Part shown: piece by piece, positions 33,682 to 44,080 of the stretch
How the letters are laid out: every line of letters begins with the position of its first letter
Position numbering within the stretch: position 1 is the stretch's first letter
From: Calditrichota bacterium
GTDB lineage: Bacteria > Calditrichota > Calditrichia > Calditrichales > Calditrichaceae
Length of the DNA stretch: 55,003 bases
Direction of reading: 5' to 3'
Assembly: GCA_024278755.1 (NCBI GenBank)
Contig: JAJRSO010000072.1
Location: 1-55,003 of the forward strand
Notes under the pieces: model-generated
What the model saw: only the letters and a program-made list of their open reading frames with translations
What the model was told of the DNA's origin: nothing
Database searches by the model: none
Translations under genes and position numbers: made by a program

Positions 33682-35664
33682 ATGAATACATTTAAACTTG
33701 TCTCCAAATACAAACCGCAGGGCGACCAACCCCAGGCCATTGAAGAGCTGGTAACGGGTCTACAAAAAGGACAAAAATTTCAGACACTACTCGGCGTTAC
33801 CGGCAGTGGAAAAACCTTTACCATGGCCAATGTCATTGCTGCCGTGAACAGGCCTACCCTAATTCTTTCGCATAATAAAACTCTGGCCGCACAGTTATTT
33901 GGCGAATTCAAAAGTTTCTTTCCCGAAAACGCCGTCGAGTTTTTTATCAGTTATTATGACTATTATCAACCCGAAGCTTACATTGCTTCGAGCGACACCT
34001 ATATTGAAAAAGATTCGTCTATCAATGACGAAATAGATCGGTTACGTTTAAAAGCGACCAGTTCTCTATTAGCCCGCCGGGATGTAATTGTGGTGGCCTC
34101 GGTTAGCTGTATTTATGGAATCGGTTCGCCCAATGATTATAAAGCGATGCATATTTCCATAGAAAAAGGCGCTCGCTTAAACCGCAACGGATTTCTGCTG
34201 CAACTGGTAGATATTCATTACACGCGCAATGATTTCGATTTTCAGCGCGGTACGTTCCGTATTCGCGGAGATGTGGTTGATATTTTTCCGGCTTACGAAG
34301 AGACGGCTTTTCGAATCGAATTTTTCGGAAATGAAGTGGATTCCATCCGCACTATCGATCCCCTAACCGGAAAGACCATTCAGGTGCAGGACAGAATTAT
34401 CCTCTTTCCGGCCAAGCATTTTGTTACCACCCCCGAAAAGCTGAAGCAGGCCCGCGAAGAGATCCGGCAAGAATTGGAGCAGCAGTTACAATACCTGCGC
34501 AAAGCAAACAAACTGCTGGAAGCCCAACGTCTGGAAATGCGCACCAATTTTGATTTGGAAATGATGGAGGAAATCGGTTACTGCTCCGGCATTGAAAACT
34601 ATTCCCGTTTTCTTTCCGGCCGTAAACCGGGAGAACCGCCCTACACTCTTATTGATTTTTTCCCGGATGATTTTTTAATGTTCATTGACGAATCACATCA
34701 GAGTCTGCCACAGGTGCGGGCTATGTTCAACGGCGACCGTTCCCGGAAAGAGAACCTGGTAAACTACGGTTTTCGCCTGCCCAGCGCCTTAGATAACCGC
34801 CCCTTAAAATTCCCGGAATTCGAACAGCATCTGAACCAGACCATCTTTGTTTCGGCAACCCCGGCCGATTATGAGCTTGAAAAAAGCGAAGGCGTTATTG
34901 TGGAACAGGTTATCCGACCCACCGGACTCATCGACCCCATTATTGAGATTCGCCCCATTGCCACACAGATCGACGACCTGATTGCCGAAATTAAAAGCCG
35001 TGTTAATCAAAACGAACGAACGCTGGTTACAACACTGACCAAACGCATGTCGGAAGATTTAAGCGAATATCTGCAGGCCGCCGGTATCCGTGTGCGTTAT
35101 CTGCATTCGGAAATTGACGCCTTGGAACGGGTGGGCATATTACGGGATTTACGACTGGCCGAGTTTGATGTGCTGGTGGGTATTAATCTTTTACGCGAAG
35201 GATTGGATTTGCCGGAAGTTTCGCTGGTGGCCGTTCTCGATGCCGATAAAGAGGGCTTTTTACGATCCTATATTTCGTTAATGCAAACCGCCGGACGCGC
35301 TGCGCGAAACGCAGGCGGAAAGGTTATCTTTTATGCCGATCGCATTACCGATTCTATGCGCCGAACGATGGACGAATGCAACCGCCGCAGGGAAAAACAA
35401 TTGCTCTATAACACCCAAAACGACATTACGCCAGAAACAATTTTTAAAACGGCAGAAGAGATTATACAGGCCACAGCGGTCGCCGATGTAAATAAAAAAG
35501 CGCCCCAACTTGCCGAACCGCAAATTGAATACGGCAGCCTGGAAGATAAAGAAGAAATTCTGAAACATCTGGAAAAAGAGATGCATGCGGCGGCGGCAAA
35601 CCTGGAATTTGAACGAGCGGCCGTTCTGCGGGATGAAATTGATCGTCTGCAAAGGGCGCCGTAA
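33682..35664 (+). CDS. uvrB: excinuclease ABC subunit UvrB
   Basis: UvrB is the damage-verifying helicase-like subunit of nucleotide excision repair, loaded by UvrA and cut in complex with UvrC. From the ATG at 33682 it has 660 residues: the N-terminal [14 protein letters not shown], Walker A GVTGSGKT, the damage-binding beta-hairpin [11 protein letters not shown], helicase motifs through [14 protein letters not shown] and QTAGRAARN, and a C-terminal UVR coiled-coil domain ([20 protein letters not shown]). An upstream ATG-like extension to 33619 is not family-like. A terminator (35719-35747) follows. No LexA-type operator was recognised upstream. Confidence 0.96.
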   Translation: MNTFKLVSKYKPQGDQPQAIEELVTGLQKGQKFQTLLGVTGSGKTFTMANVIAAVNRPTLILSHNKTLAAQLFGEFKSFFPENAVEFFISYYDYYQPEAYIASSDTYIEKDSSINDEIDRLRLKATSSLLARRDVIVVASVSCIYGIGSPNDYKAMHISIEKGARLNRNGFLLQLVDIHYTRNDFDFQRGTFRIRGDVVDIFPAYEETAFRIEFFGNEVDSIRTIDPLTGKTIQVQDRIILFPAKHFVTTPEKLKQAREEIRQELEQQLQYLRKANKLLEAQRLEMRTNFDLEMMEEIGYCSGIENYSRFLSGRKPGEPPYTLIDFFPDDFLMFIDESHQSLPQVRAMFNGDRSRKENLVNYGFRLPSALDNRPLKFPEFEQHLNQTIFVSATPADYELEKSEGVIVEQVIRPTGLIDPIIEIRPIATQIDDLIAEIKSRVNQNERTLVTTLTKRMSEDLSEYLQAAGIRVRYLHSEIDALERVGILRDLRLAEFDVLVGINLLREGLDLPEVSLVAVLDADKEGFLRSYISLMQTAGRAARNAGGKVIFYADRITDSMRRTMDECNRRREKQLLYNTQNDITPETIFKTAEEIIQATAVADVNKKAPQLAEPQIEYGSLEDKEEILKHLEKEMHAAAANLEFERAAVLRDEIDRLQRAP

Positions 35665-35718
35665 CCTAATTCTGAAATATAAAAAAGGAATTTTATAAGC
35701 CTGTTTTACGTCATTAAT

Positions 35719-35747
35719 AACAGGAGAGATGCACCCTTCTGTTTTTT
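35719..35747 (+). terminator. terminator after uvrB
   Basis: AACAGGAG and CTTCTGTT form an 8-bp stem (one G-T pair) with a 9-nt loop followed by six T residues. It lies 55 nt after the uvrB stop and 33 nt before the next gene, so uvrB is a separate unit. Confidence 0.6.
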
Positions 35748-35779
35748 AAATAAGTTAAGGTAGCGTTGGAGAATTTCAA

Positions 35780-36493
35780 ATGAATCAAAAAGTATTATTA
35801 ATTGAAGACGATCCGGATATAGGAAAATTGCTGGAAATCCATTTAGAAGATATGGAACTGGAACTGGACAACGCCACCGACGGGAAAAATGGACTGCAAA
35901 AAGCGCTGGAAAACGAATATGAGTTGGTCATTTTAGACATAAACCTGCCCAGACTGGACGGCCTCGAAGTACTGAAAGGCATCCGCGCCCAAAAGAAAAG
36001 CCTGCCTGTTTTAATGCTTAGCGCAAAATCGGAAGAATTTGACAAGGTGCTGGGCCTTGAATTAGGCGCTGATGACTATATGACCAAACCCTTTGGAATC
36101 CGTGAATTAATGGCCCGTATTAAATCCATCCGCAGACGTACCTATTCTATCAAAGAAGAGAATGATAAAAACGGTCAACAAGTATCATTTGATTTTGGCA
36201 GCCTGAAAATTAATACGGAAAAACGTAAAGTTATTTTACACGGACGCGTACTCGATTTAACGGCAAAAGAATTTGATTTGTTAGCGCTATTTGCTTCAAA
36301 TCCGGGAAAAGCTTTTAGTCGCGAAATATTGTTAAATAAAGTATGGGGGTATAATTTTGCCGGTTATGAACACACGGTAAATTCACATATTAACCGGTTG
36401 CGGGCTAAAATAGAAAAAGATCCGGCGAATCCAAAGATTATTATTACCGTGTGGGGAATCGGTTATAAATTTACCGAAGACCAGGTGGTATAA
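35780..36493 (+). CDS. OmpR/PhoB-family response regulator
   Basis: The 237-residue regulator has a receiver (VLLIEDDPDIGKLLEIHL; D53 in VILDINLPRLDG; KPFGIREL) and a C-terminal winged helix (about 135-235; LDLTAKEFDLLALFASNPGK, NSHINRLRAKIEKDP). It is co-transcribed with the following kinase: its TAA stop is directly followed by the kinase ATG. Nothing in the sequence names the signal. PhoB-like resemblance with a PhoR-like partner makes phosphate a candidate, but no pst gene is near. Confidence 0.92.
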   Translation: MNQKVLLIEDDPDIGKLLEIHLEDMELELDNATDGKNGLQKALENEYELVILDINLPRLDGLEVLKGIRAQKKSLPVLMLSAKSEEFDKVLGLELGADDYMTKPFGIRELMARIKSIRRRTYSIKEENDKNGQQVSFDFGSLKINTEKRKVILHGRVLDLTAKEFDLLALFASNPGKAFSREILLNKVWGYNFAGYEHTVNSHINRLRAKIEKDPANPKIIITVWGIGYKFTEDQVV

Positions 36494-37960
36494 ATGTTTA
36501 AAACGCTTTATGCTAAAATCGCTTCTATTTTCCTGCTACTTATTCTGTTGCTCGGTTCCGTGCTATTATTCGTCTCTCTTAATTCTTCCTTAAATTATGT
36601 TTGCGAAGCTTCTCAAAAATTAAACTATAACATCGCCGCACAGTTCGCCCGTCGCTGCCAGCCACTGCTAACCGATAGCATCCATTACAGCGGTTTAAAA
36701 AAAGACGTGATGAATTTTCGGGAGATGAATCCTAACGCCGAAGTGTATATGTTAGATAGCACTGGCTCCGTTATCGCTTCGTCCATTTCCAAAGAAGAAT
36801 TGCAGGTAACAACAATAGATATGCGTCCGGTGCTGCGGTTTATCGAAGCCAATTCTTACGCAAACCTGCCCATCTTTGGAGATGACCCACAGGTAAAAGG
36901 ACGGCGTAAAATTTTTTCCGCCGCTAAGGTTACCATCGGCGAAACAAAGACCGCCTACATCTATGTAACTCTGGCCAGCGCCCGTTACGATCTGGCTTCC
37001 GATAGTATTTTAAGCAGCTATATTCTGCGTTCGGGTTCCATCGCAATTGTTATCACTTTGCTGTTTACGGCTCTCATCGGATTGCTGCTGTTTTTTATTT
37101 TGACAAAACGTATCCGTAAAGTGACTATGGCCGTTAAAGAATTAACCCGCGGAAATTATCAGAAACGTATTGAACTGCAACCTGGGAAAGACGAAGTGGC
37201 CCAGCTGGCTGCCGCCTTTAACGGTATGGCCGAAACAATTGAGAAGAACATTCGGAAAATGAAAAAAAATGACCGGATGCGCAGAGATTTTACGGCCAAT
37301 ATCTCCCACGATTTACGCAGTCCACTGACATCCATCCAAGGCTGCCTGGAAACAATCCAGATAAAAAGATCGGCTTTGTCCCGGTCAAAAAAAGAAGAGC
37401 TCATCGATGTCAGCTTAAAAAACGTGATTCATCTGAGCCAACTGGTGAGCCATTTATTTGAGCTATCAAAATTAGATGCTAAACAAATTCAGCCGCAAAA
37501 AGAATCCTTTTCTTTAACGGAACTTGTGCAGGATGTGGTGCTAAAATTTCAACCACAGGCAAATGAACGCGGGATTATCATGGAAGCCGATTTAAAAGCC
37601 AAGCTGCCGCTTGTAACAGGCGATATCGGTATGATTGAACGGGTGCTTTCCAACCTCATTGATAATGCTCTGAAATACTCCCCGGAAAAAGGGACCATTT
37701 CTATTTTTCTAAGTAAACAGAAAAAAACCGTATCCGTCCGGATTAAAGACAACGGACCCGGAATTCCAAAAGAGGATTTACCGCATATTTTTAACCGTTT
37801 TTATACGTCGGATAAAAGCCGTACAAAGGGGCGGCAGGGCAGCGGACTCGGACTGGCTATTGCACAAAAGATTGCCGAAGCACACGGCAGCCGGGTGAAA
37901 GTGGAAAGCCAAATGCATGAAGGAACCGTGTTTTCGTTTCAGCTCCCTACCATACAATAG
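36494..37960 (+). CDS. sensor histidine kinase paired with the OmpR-type regulator
   Basis: The 488-residue kinase has a first membrane helix (about 7-28), a periplasmic sensor domain of about 140 residues, a second helix (about 180-200), HAMP, the dimerisation domain with histidine in FTANISHDLRSPLTSIQGCL, and an ATPase domain with NLIDNALKYSP, DNGPGIPKEDLPHIFNRFY and GSGLGLAIAQKIAEAHG. All catalytic boxes are intact, unlike the kinase at 15.3 kb. It begins at the base after the regulator stop codon. Confidence 0.92.
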   Translation: MFKTLYAKIASIFLLLILLLGSVLLFVSLNSSLNYVCEASQKLNYNIAAQFARRCQPLLTDSIHYSGLKKDVMNFREMNPNAEVYMLDSTGSVIASSISKEELQVTTIDMRPVLRFIEANSYANLPIFGDDPQVKGRRKIFSAAKVTIGETKTAYIYVTLASARYDLASDSILSSYILRSGSIAIVITLLFTALIGLLLFFILTKRIRKVTMAVKELTRGNYQKRIELQPGKDEVAQLAAAFNGMAETIEKNIRKMKKNDRMRRDFTANISHDLRSPLTSIQGCLETIQIKRSALSRSKKEELIDVSLKNVIHLSQLVSHLFELSKLDAKQIQPQKESFSLTELVQDVVLKFQPQANERGIIMEADLKAKLPLVTGDIGMIERVLSNLIDNALKYSPEKGTISIFLSKQKKTVSVRIKDNGPGIPKEDLPHIFNRFYTSDKSRTKGRQGSGLGLAIAQKIAEAHGSRVKVESQMHEGTVFSFQLPTIQ

Positions 37961-37996
37961 CCGATTTTGTCTTTAGCTCCGTAAGCTCTCTTTGAA

Positions 37997-38019
37997 ATGC
38001 ATTGACTGCGTCAATGCAT
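37997..38019. terminator. inverted repeat between convergent genes
   Basis: ATGCATTGAC and GTCAATGCAT form a perfect 10-bp stem with a 3-nt loop between the convergent kinase and cydC genes (gap of 87 nt). There is no T-run. Its place suggests transcription end or message stability. Confidence 0.4.
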
Positions 38020-38047
38020 AAATCAACACAGCCGATTTACTCCAAAA

Positions 38048-39784
38048 TTACTCCGGAATTTCCAAAAATAAATTCTGCTGCAAGCGAAACATTTCGCGGT
38101 ATAAACCGGGCTGTGCCGCCAATTGCCCGTGTTTACCTTTCTGAACCACTTTTCCTTTATTTAATACATAGATAAAATCAAACTGCTCCAGACCGGTAAG
38201 CCGGTGCGTTATATGAATAATGGTTTTCCCTCTACTGGTCTCGAAAATTGTATTTAATATATTTTTCTCCGTTAGTGCATCCAAACCGGTTGTCGCTTCA
38301 TCCAAAAGCAAAAGCGGCGCGTTTTTCAACAGCGCCCGGGCAATGGCCAAACGCTGGCGCTGCCCCCCGCTGAACTGCATTCCCTGCTCTCCCGCCGAAG
38401 CGTCGTACCGCTTTTCCAACTGTATAATAGAATCGTGAATCTCTGCTTTCCTCGCCGCTTCTGTCATTTGCTGATTGTCGGCATTCAGATCAGCTAAAAG
38501 TAAGTTTTCTTTTAAGCTTTCGTTGAACAGATAGGTATTTTGAGAAACCACCGCCATTCTACGGCGAACCGCATCCTGTGTAAACAGGTGCAATTCCTTT
38601 TCGCCCAGCAGAATTTCGCCCTGTTTATATTCCCAAAAGCGTAGCAATAAATTAAACAGCGTCGTTTTTCCGGATCCGCTTGGACCAACAACAGCCGTCT
38701 TACTTCCCGGCGGAAAGCTCATGTCGATACCATCCAACACGGGTTTCGATTCATATTTAAACGTAAGATTGCGGATTTCCAGTCCGTACCCGGAGACCGT
38801 CTCCGCTGCTTCCGGCCGATCTAAAACTTCGGGCGGAGCGTCAATAATTTCAAATAACCGCTGAGCGGCCCGGGCATTTTTTTCCAAAAACTGCATCGCT
38901 TCCGGCAGCGGCAGCAACGCTTCGAACGACGCCATAATTCCTAGGGAAATAACCGCGAGATAGACACCGTCCAAAAGGCCCTGATGCACCATTGGAACGG
39001 CCAGTATCAGCATTGCCGCCACGGCGCCATTCATTAGCAGGCCAATGAGGGATTCGTGCATGGCGCTCACGTGGGCCATTTTTTGATTCAGCTCTTCCAA
39101 TTGTTCATTGGCCCGCATTATTTTATACCGCTGTGCTTCTTCCTGATCAAAAATCAGTAGTTCACTTAATCCCTGAACCAGATCCAAAAGGAGTACATTC
39201 AGTTCTGCCCGTTTTGCAATGATCCGTCCGCCAATATCTTTGCTGTACAAATAGCTTAAAACCGGAATACCGATTCCGGCCGTCAAATGAAAAAATAGCA
39301 AGACAAAAGCAAATGTAACGCTGTAGCTTCCGATTAAAAACCACATCAAAACGGTAATACCAATGGCCACCAGCGGCGGCGCAATGACGCGTACATAAAA
39401 ATGTTCCAGCGTTTGCACGTCGCTGATAATCCGGTTCAGTAAATCGGCACTACGGTATTTTTGCAGACGGGCCGGCGCCAGGGGCTCCAACGCTTTATAA
39501 AACCAAAACCGGAATCTGCTTAACATCTTAAAGGTCGTATCATGAGAAACCAGCCGTTCCAAATATCGAAACAGACCGCGGCTTATTCCGAAAAAACGCA
39601 CACCGACGATCCCAACCTGGAGCTCGGCCACCGACGGATGCAGGGCTGCTTTTGAAATAATATAAGCCGAAGTCATCAGCAGTCCGATTCCGCTACCGAT
39701 GGTAAAAAATCCCATCAGAGCGGCCAGCAGCATCCACCATTTATAAACCGAGGCCATTTTTAGCAGGCGTAAAATCTGCTTCAC
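38048..39784 (-). CDS. cydC: ABC exporter CydC (cytochrome bd assembly)
   Basis: CydC with CydD forms an inner-membrane exporter for thiols (cysteine, glutathione) or haem, needed to assemble cytochrome bd. The 578-residue protein has six N-terminal helices (about 1-300) and an ATPase domain (about 330-578) with Walker A VGPSGSGKTT, signature FSGGQRQRLAIA and Walker B LLLLDEATTGLD. It overlaps the end of cydD by 4 nt. The operon order D then C and the adjoining cydAB support the name over other exporters. Confidence 0.9.
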   Translation of the reverse strand: MKQILRLLKMASVYKWWMLLAALMGFFTIGSGIGLLMTSAYIISKAALHPSVAELQVGIVGVRFFGISRGLFRYLERLVSHDTTFKMLSRFRFWFYKALEPLAPARLQKYRSADLLNRIISDVQTLEHFYVRVIAPPLVAIGITVLMWFLIGSYSVTFAFVLLFFHLTAGIGIPVLSYLYSKDIGGRIIAKRAELNVLLLDLVQGLSELLIFDQEEAQRYKIMRANEQLEELNQKMAHVSAMHESLIGLLMNGAVAAMLILAVPMVHQGLLDGVYLAVISLGIMASFEALLPLPEAMQFLEKNARAAQRLFEIIDAPPEVLDRPEAAETVSGYGLEIRNLTFKYESKPVLDGIDMSFPPGSKTAVVGPSGSGKTTLFNLLLRFWEYKQGEILLGEKELHLFTQDAVRRRMAVVSQNTYLFNESLKENLLLADLNADNQQMTEAARKAEIHDSIIQLEKRYDASAGEQGMQFSGGQRQRLAIARALLKNAPLLLLDEATTGLDALTEKNILNTIFETSRGKTIIHITHRLTGLEQFDFIYVLNKGKVVQKGKHGQLAAQPGLYREMFRLQQNLFLEIPE

Positions 39785-41526
39785 TGCTCTGCCCCCCGGT
39801 ATGCCGCTAGTAGTTTTACATAGTGTCCGTTTGCCTTCACCAATTCCACATGCCGTCCCTGCTCAATTATTTTGCCCCGATCCAGCACAACAATTTGATC
39901 GGCTTTTAGCATCGAATTTAAACGGTGTGCAATAAGCAATACCGTACGGTTTTTTGATAATTCCCAAATCGTCCTTTGTAGTTCAGCATCTAGATAGGGA
40001 TCGAGATTGGCAGCCGGTTCATCTAAAATAAGCAGCGGCGCATCTTTTAAAAAAGCCCGAGCCAACGCCAGGCGCTGTGCCTGCCCTCCGCTAAAACGCG
40101 CGCCCTGTTCACCGATTTGCGTATTGTAGCCCTCTTCCAAATCGTTAATAAACGGATGTAAACCCGCCTTAAGGGCCGCCTCTTTCATCTCATCAAAAGA
40201 GGCGTCCGGTCTGGCCGCCAAAATATTTTCCGCAACGGTCTGATGAAATAAATACGGTTTCTGAGGCATCCAGCTAACCAGCGCGCGCCATCTGCTTATC
40301 GGGATGGCGCGCAATTCCGTTTCGCCAATGTCTATGGAACCGGAGACGGGTTCGGCAAAACGCAGCAACAGATTGGCGATAGTTGATTTTCCCGCGCCGC
40401 TGGAACCTACAAGGGCGGTAACCGAATTCGGCGGGATTTTAAAACTAATCCTATTCAAAGCAAAATCGTTTATATTTGGATAGCCATAACAAACGTCTTT
40501 AAATTCAATCCGGACGCCGCTCTTTCTCTTTCCAAATTCGGTTTTCTTTTTTTCCATATCTTGCTGTTGCGGTTCAGGCGCTTCGAGAATTTCAAAGATG
40601 CGTTGCGCGGCAGCCACGCCTTCCATTCCTGCATGAAACCGAGCGCCCAACTGACGCATCGGCTGATAAAACTCCGGCGCCAATATTAAAATAAACAGAG
40701 CCGGTTCAAAACCCATCCTGGCATACATCAGGCGCAAACCGATTTCCACCGCTATCACTGCGGTACTGATAGTGGCGGCCATTTCCAGCACCAGGGCCGA
40801 CAAAAAAGCTATTCTCAGCACGTTCATCGTTGAGTGCCGGAATTGTTCACTTACCATAAACACGTTGTCTGCTTCCTGTTTACTGCGTCCAAAAATTTTA
40901 AGCGTTGTAATGCCTTGTAACACATCCAAAAAATGACCGCTCATCCGGCTTAATGATTTCCACTGTTTTGGGGTCATACTTTGGGCTGTCTGTCCAATGA
41001 GCATCATAAACACCGGAATAATAGGCGCTGTCAATAGAAAGACAAAACCGGAAAGCATATCAAAGGGAAATACCACAATTAATATTATAACCGGAATAAC
41101 AGCGGATACAAAAAGCTGCGGAATGTATTGGCTGAAATAGGCATTGAGGGTTTCCACACCCACCTGAATGGTATTGCTGATTTCTCCGCTTTTTTCGCCA
41201 AAAGTAAACAAGGGACCCAGTCGCGCAATTTTTAGACTGAGCGCTGCGCGTAGTTTTTTTTTAATAATTCCGGCCGTGTGCTGCCCCTGTGCATGACTCA
41301 GCGCGCTTGTCGCCGCTTTAAGCACACTTACCAGAACAAAAATCAACAAGAGTCCGGAAATTTCGGTCAAAGATGCCTTTTCCAGAAAAACACGAGTAAT
41401 CATACGCGCCAGCGCCCAGGCCTGGGCAATAGTGGATAATCCGCTAAAAATAGCACTGCCAACGGTAAGACTAAGCGGTAAACGGGCATATTTTAAGAAT
41501 TGCAGTAATCGCTTGTCTAAATTCAT
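39781..41526 (-). CDS. cydD: ABC exporter CydD (cytochrome bd assembly)
   Basis: This is the other half of the CydDC heterodimer. The 581-residue protein has six helices, then an ATPase domain with Walker A VGSSGAGKST, signature FSGGQAQRLALARAFL and Walker B LLILDEPAANLD. Near the start it has HAQGQHTAGIIKKKLR, typical of CydD. The ATG at 41526 lacks a good ribosome site. A terminator (41551-41591) lies between cydB and cydD, so cydDC may depend on read-through or an unseen promoter. Confidence 0.9.
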   Translation of the reverse strand: MNLDKRLLQFLKYARLPLSLTVGSAIFSGLSTIAQAWALARMITRVFLEKASLTEISGLLLIFVLVSVLKAATSALSHAQGQHTAGIIKKKLRAALSLKIARLGPLFTFGEKSGEISNTIQVGVETLNAYFSQYIPQLFVSAVIPVIILIVVFPFDMLSGFVFLLTAPIIPVFMMLIGQTAQSMTPKQWKSLSRMSGHFLDVLQGITTLKIFGRSKQEADNVFMVSEQFRHSTMNVLRIAFLSALVLEMAATISTAVIAVEIGLRLMYARMGFEPALFILILAPEFYQPMRQLGARFHAGMEGVAAAQRIFEILEAPEPQQQDMEKKKTEFGKRKSGVRIEFKDVCYGYPNINDFALNRISFKIPPNSVTALVGSSGAGKSTIANLLLRFAEPVSGSIDIGETELRAIPISRWRALVSWMPQKPYLFHQTVAENILAARPDASFDEMKEAALKAGLHPFINDLEEGYNTQIGEQGARFSGGQAQRLALARAFLKDAPLLILDEPAANLDPYLDAELQRTIWELSKNRTVLLIAHRLNSMLKADQIVVLDRGKIIEQGRHVELVKANGHYVKLLAAYRGAEQ

Positions 41527-41550
41527 AAAACTGTTTCAGGTTAGTAACCG

Positions 41551-41591
41551 GATTATAAAAAAAGCCGCATTCCTTAAAAGAATACGGCTTT
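41551..41591 (-). terminator. rho-independent terminator between cydB and cydD
   Basis: On the minus strand AAAGCCGTATTC pairs with GAATGCGGCTTT (one G-T pair) over a 7-nt loop followed by eight T residues. It starts 18 nt after the cydB stop. It should cut down expression of cydDC relative to cydAB. Confidence 0.85.
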
Positions 41592-41609
41592 AATTTCGGT
41601 TAAGACCAA

Positions 41610-42623
41610 TTAATATTCAAGTTCCGATTTTTTAGTAAGTCTTTGGCGAAATACCCAGTAGGTCCAGCCCTGATAGAGCAGAACGATGGGGACAAAAATC
41701 AAAGCGACAATGCTCATCACCCCCAGCGTATAGGGCGAAGACGATGCATTATAAATCGTAAGATTCCAGGCATCGTTCAAACTGGAAATCATCACATTCG
41801 GAAAGAGCCCGATAAAAATCGTGATGGTCGAAAAAGCAATGGTAATGGCTGTCATGGTAAAAGCCCAACCAATTTTTTCTGCTTTGATAAACCAAAAAAC
41901 AGACAACAGCGCCAATCCGCCAAAAATAGGAATAATACCCGGATTGAGCCCCAGACTCAGGAACATGCTGGTTTCAGCATAGCCGTAAGCGACAAACCCC
42001 AGGGTCAGAATCAAAGCCGGCAGCCAGAGTTTTTGAGCAAATGTTTTAGACTTATCCCGCACCTCATCGGAGGTTTTCAAATTCAGAAATAAAGCGCCAT
42101 GCAGGGTAAAAATACTAAGCGACGCTAAACCGCCCACTAAAGCATAGGGATTGAGCAAGTTAAAAAAACCGCCCACATAGGTCATGTCTCCGTCAATGGG
42201 CACTCCGCGGATAAGGTTGGCCAGAGCCACACCCCAAAGCAGAGCAGGTACAAAACTGCCAAAAAAGATCATCCAGTCCCAAGTAGCGCGCCATTGCGGA
42301 TTTTTATCTTTGCTGCGAAATTCAAACGCCATTGCCCGCACGATTAATGCAACCAACATCAGGAAAAGCGCAATATAAAAACCGCTGAACATGGTAGCAT
42401 ACCAGTTGGGAAAAGCGGCGAAAATCGCACCGCCGGCAGTAAGCAGCCATACTTCGTTTCCGTCCCAAAACGGGCCGATTGCGTTAATTACCATACGTCG
42501 GTCCCTATCGTCTTTGCCGATAAAAGGTAATAGAATACCCACTCCAAAATCGAACCCCTCCAGGATAAAATATCCGGTAAAAAGGACGCCAATCAAAACA
42601 AACCATAGTGTATTTAAGTCCAT
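41610..42623 (-). CDS. cydB: cytochrome bd oxidase subunit II
   Basis: CydB pairs with CydA in the high-affinity quinol oxidase. The 337-residue protein has about eight helices. It starts with NTLWFVLIGVLFTGYFILEG and has the conserved FDFGVGILLPF after it, plus GPFWDGNEVWL. A strong GGAGGG ribosome site is before the ATG at 42623. It lies 13 nt after cydA. Confidence 0.95.
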   Translation of the reverse strand: MDLNTLWFVLIGVLFTGYFILEGFDFGVGILLPFIGKDDRDRRMVINAIGPFWDGNEVWLLTAGGAIFAAFPNWYATMFSGFYIALFLMLVALIVRAMAFEFRSKDKNPQWRATWDWMIFFGSFVPALLWGVALANLIRGVPIDGDMTYVGGFFNLLNPYALVGGLASLSIFTLHGALFLNLKTSDEVRDKSKTFAQKLWLPALILTLGFVAYGYAETSMFLSLGLNPGIIPIFGGLALLSVFWFIKAEKIGWAFTMTAITIAFSTITIFIGLFPNVMISSLNDAWNLTIYNASSSPYTLGVMSIVALIFVPIVLLYQGWTYWVFRQRLTKKSELEY

Positions 42624-42636
42624 TGTTCCCTCCTTT

Positions 42637-44013
42637 CTACGCTTCGGTTACTTTATCTGCTGCGCCGGCAATAGCGTATTTTTTCATCAAATACACATCT
42701 GCCACAATTAATACAGCATATAAAAGAGTGAATCCTATGAGCGAAAACAATACTTCTCCGCTACTGACCGCCGCTTCCGGCGAGACACCAAATTGTGTCT
42801 TTAAAACGCCGTATACAACCCAGGGCTGGCGGCCTACTTCGGCAAATATCCATCCGGTGGAATGGCCGATTATCGGCAGTGCGATAGCCCAGATTAGCAG
42901 TTTCCCAAACCAGGGTTTGAAATCGAAATTGTCTTTGCTTGTTTTAATAACCAAAAAGATTGCGATTAATAACATCAGTACGCCCACACCGGTCATTAAT
43001 CGAAAATTCCAATAGGACAGAAATACAGATGGCACATAATTTCCGCTACCGTATTGAGCCTGAAATTCTTCCTGAAGCTGATTGATACCTTTCACTTCGC
43101 CTTCCAGTGAATTATAGGACAAAACACTGAGCAGGTTCGGAACATGAATGGCAAAAACATCTTCACGTTTTTCCTCGTCACCCCAGGTAAAAAGATAAAG
43201 ACTGGCCGGATTTTCCGTATTCCACAACGCTTCTGCGGCGGCAACTTTCATCGGCTGAGTTTTTATCATGTGCTGCATCTGAGAATGTCCGATTAGGCTC
43301 ACCAAAATAATGCCGATAAGTCCGTAAATGCTGGCAAACTTCATGGATTGCCGGTACACTTCCTGCTCCTTACTCTTCTTCATAATATGGTAAGCGCTGA
43401 TTCCGATTACAAAAAAGCCCGCCGTGGTAATGGCGCCGGTGACCACATGCGGAAACTGTAACCAGACATGGGGATTAAAAACAAGCGCCCAAAAATCCGT
43501 CATTTCGGCGCGGATGACATTACCCGCCGCATCTTTGGCCAGTTTAAAACCAACCGGTTCCTGCATAAATGAATTGGCAATCAAAATCCAGAGCGCCGAT
43601 AAATTGGAACCGATGGCAACCAGCCAGATAGTGGCGGCATGCAGCTTTTTAGAAATTTTATCCCAGCCGAAAATCCAGATTCCCAGGAATGTGGATTCCA
43701 TAAAGAATGCCAGCAGGGCTTCGATGGCCAGCGGAGCGCCGAAAATATCACCCACATATCTGGAATATTCGGACCAATTCATACCAAACTGAAATTCCTG
43801 TACGATCCCGGTTGCCACGCCAATGGCAAAATTTATCAGGAATAATTTACCCCAATATTTCGTCATACGTAGATATACTTCTTTTCCGGTACGCACATAC
43901 ATGGTTTCCAGAATGGCAACAAAGATGGAAAGCCCAAGCGTTAGCGGTACAAAGAAAAAATGGTACACTGTGACAATTGCGAACTGCCAGCGTGCCAGTA
44001 TAAGAGCATCCAT
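42637..44013 (-). CDS. cydA: cytochrome bd oxidase subunit I
   Basis: CydA holds the haems and the quinol site of cytochrome bd, which reduces oxygen to water at low oxygen tension. The 458-residue protein has nine helices and the haem ligand region with H18 (RWQFAIVTVYHFFFVPL). It also has the GRQPWVVYGVLKT motif near the C-terminus. At 458 residues it lacks the long Q-loop insert of E. coli CydA (522), so it belongs to the short Q-loop class. AAGGAGG precedes the ATG. It follows the rrf2 gene by 67 nt, and both probably form one transcript. Confidence 0.95.
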   Translation of the reverse strand: MDALILARWQFAIVTVYHFFFVPLTLGLSIFVAILETMYVRTGKEVYLRMTKYWGKLFLINFAIGVATGIVQEFQFGMNWSEYSRYVGDIFGAPLAIEALLAFFMESTFLGIWIFGWDKISKKLHAATIWLVAIGSNLSALWILIANSFMQEPVGFKLAKDAAGNVIRAEMTDFWALVFNPHVWLQFPHVVTGAITTAGFFVIGISAYHIMKKSKEQEVYRQSMKFASIYGLIGIILVSLIGHSQMQHMIKTQPMKVAAAEALWNTENPASLYLFTWGDEEKREDVFAIHVPNLLSVLSYNSLEGEVKGINQLQEEFQAQYGSGNYVPSVFLSYWNFRLMTGVGVLMLLIAIFLVIKTSKDNFDFKPWFGKLLIWAIALPIIGHSTGWIFAEVGRQPWVVYGVLKTQFGVSPEAAVSSGEVLFSLIGFTLLYAVLIVADVYLMKKYAIAGAADKVTEA

Positions 44014-44031
44014 ATAAGCCTCCTTTCGCGA

Positions 44032-44060
44032 GGTTAGGTTTAGTTGGTTTAGCGGTTTAG
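44032..44060. repeat. GGTTTAG repeat run upstream of cydA
   Basis: GGTTTAG occurs at 44037-44043, 44046-44052 and 44054-44060, with a related GGTTAG at 44032-44037, a period of 8-9 nt. It lies between the rrf2 stop and the cydA ribosome site and could bind a regulator or simply be low-complexity sequence. Confidence 0.5.
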
Positions 44061-44080
44061 TGATTTTACTGCTATTATTG

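Noticed and set aside
44031-44060. GGTTTAG run as a CRISPR-like or telomere-like array
   Set aside because: Units are only 7 nt with 8-9 nt period, no spacers; more likely low-complexity or operator.
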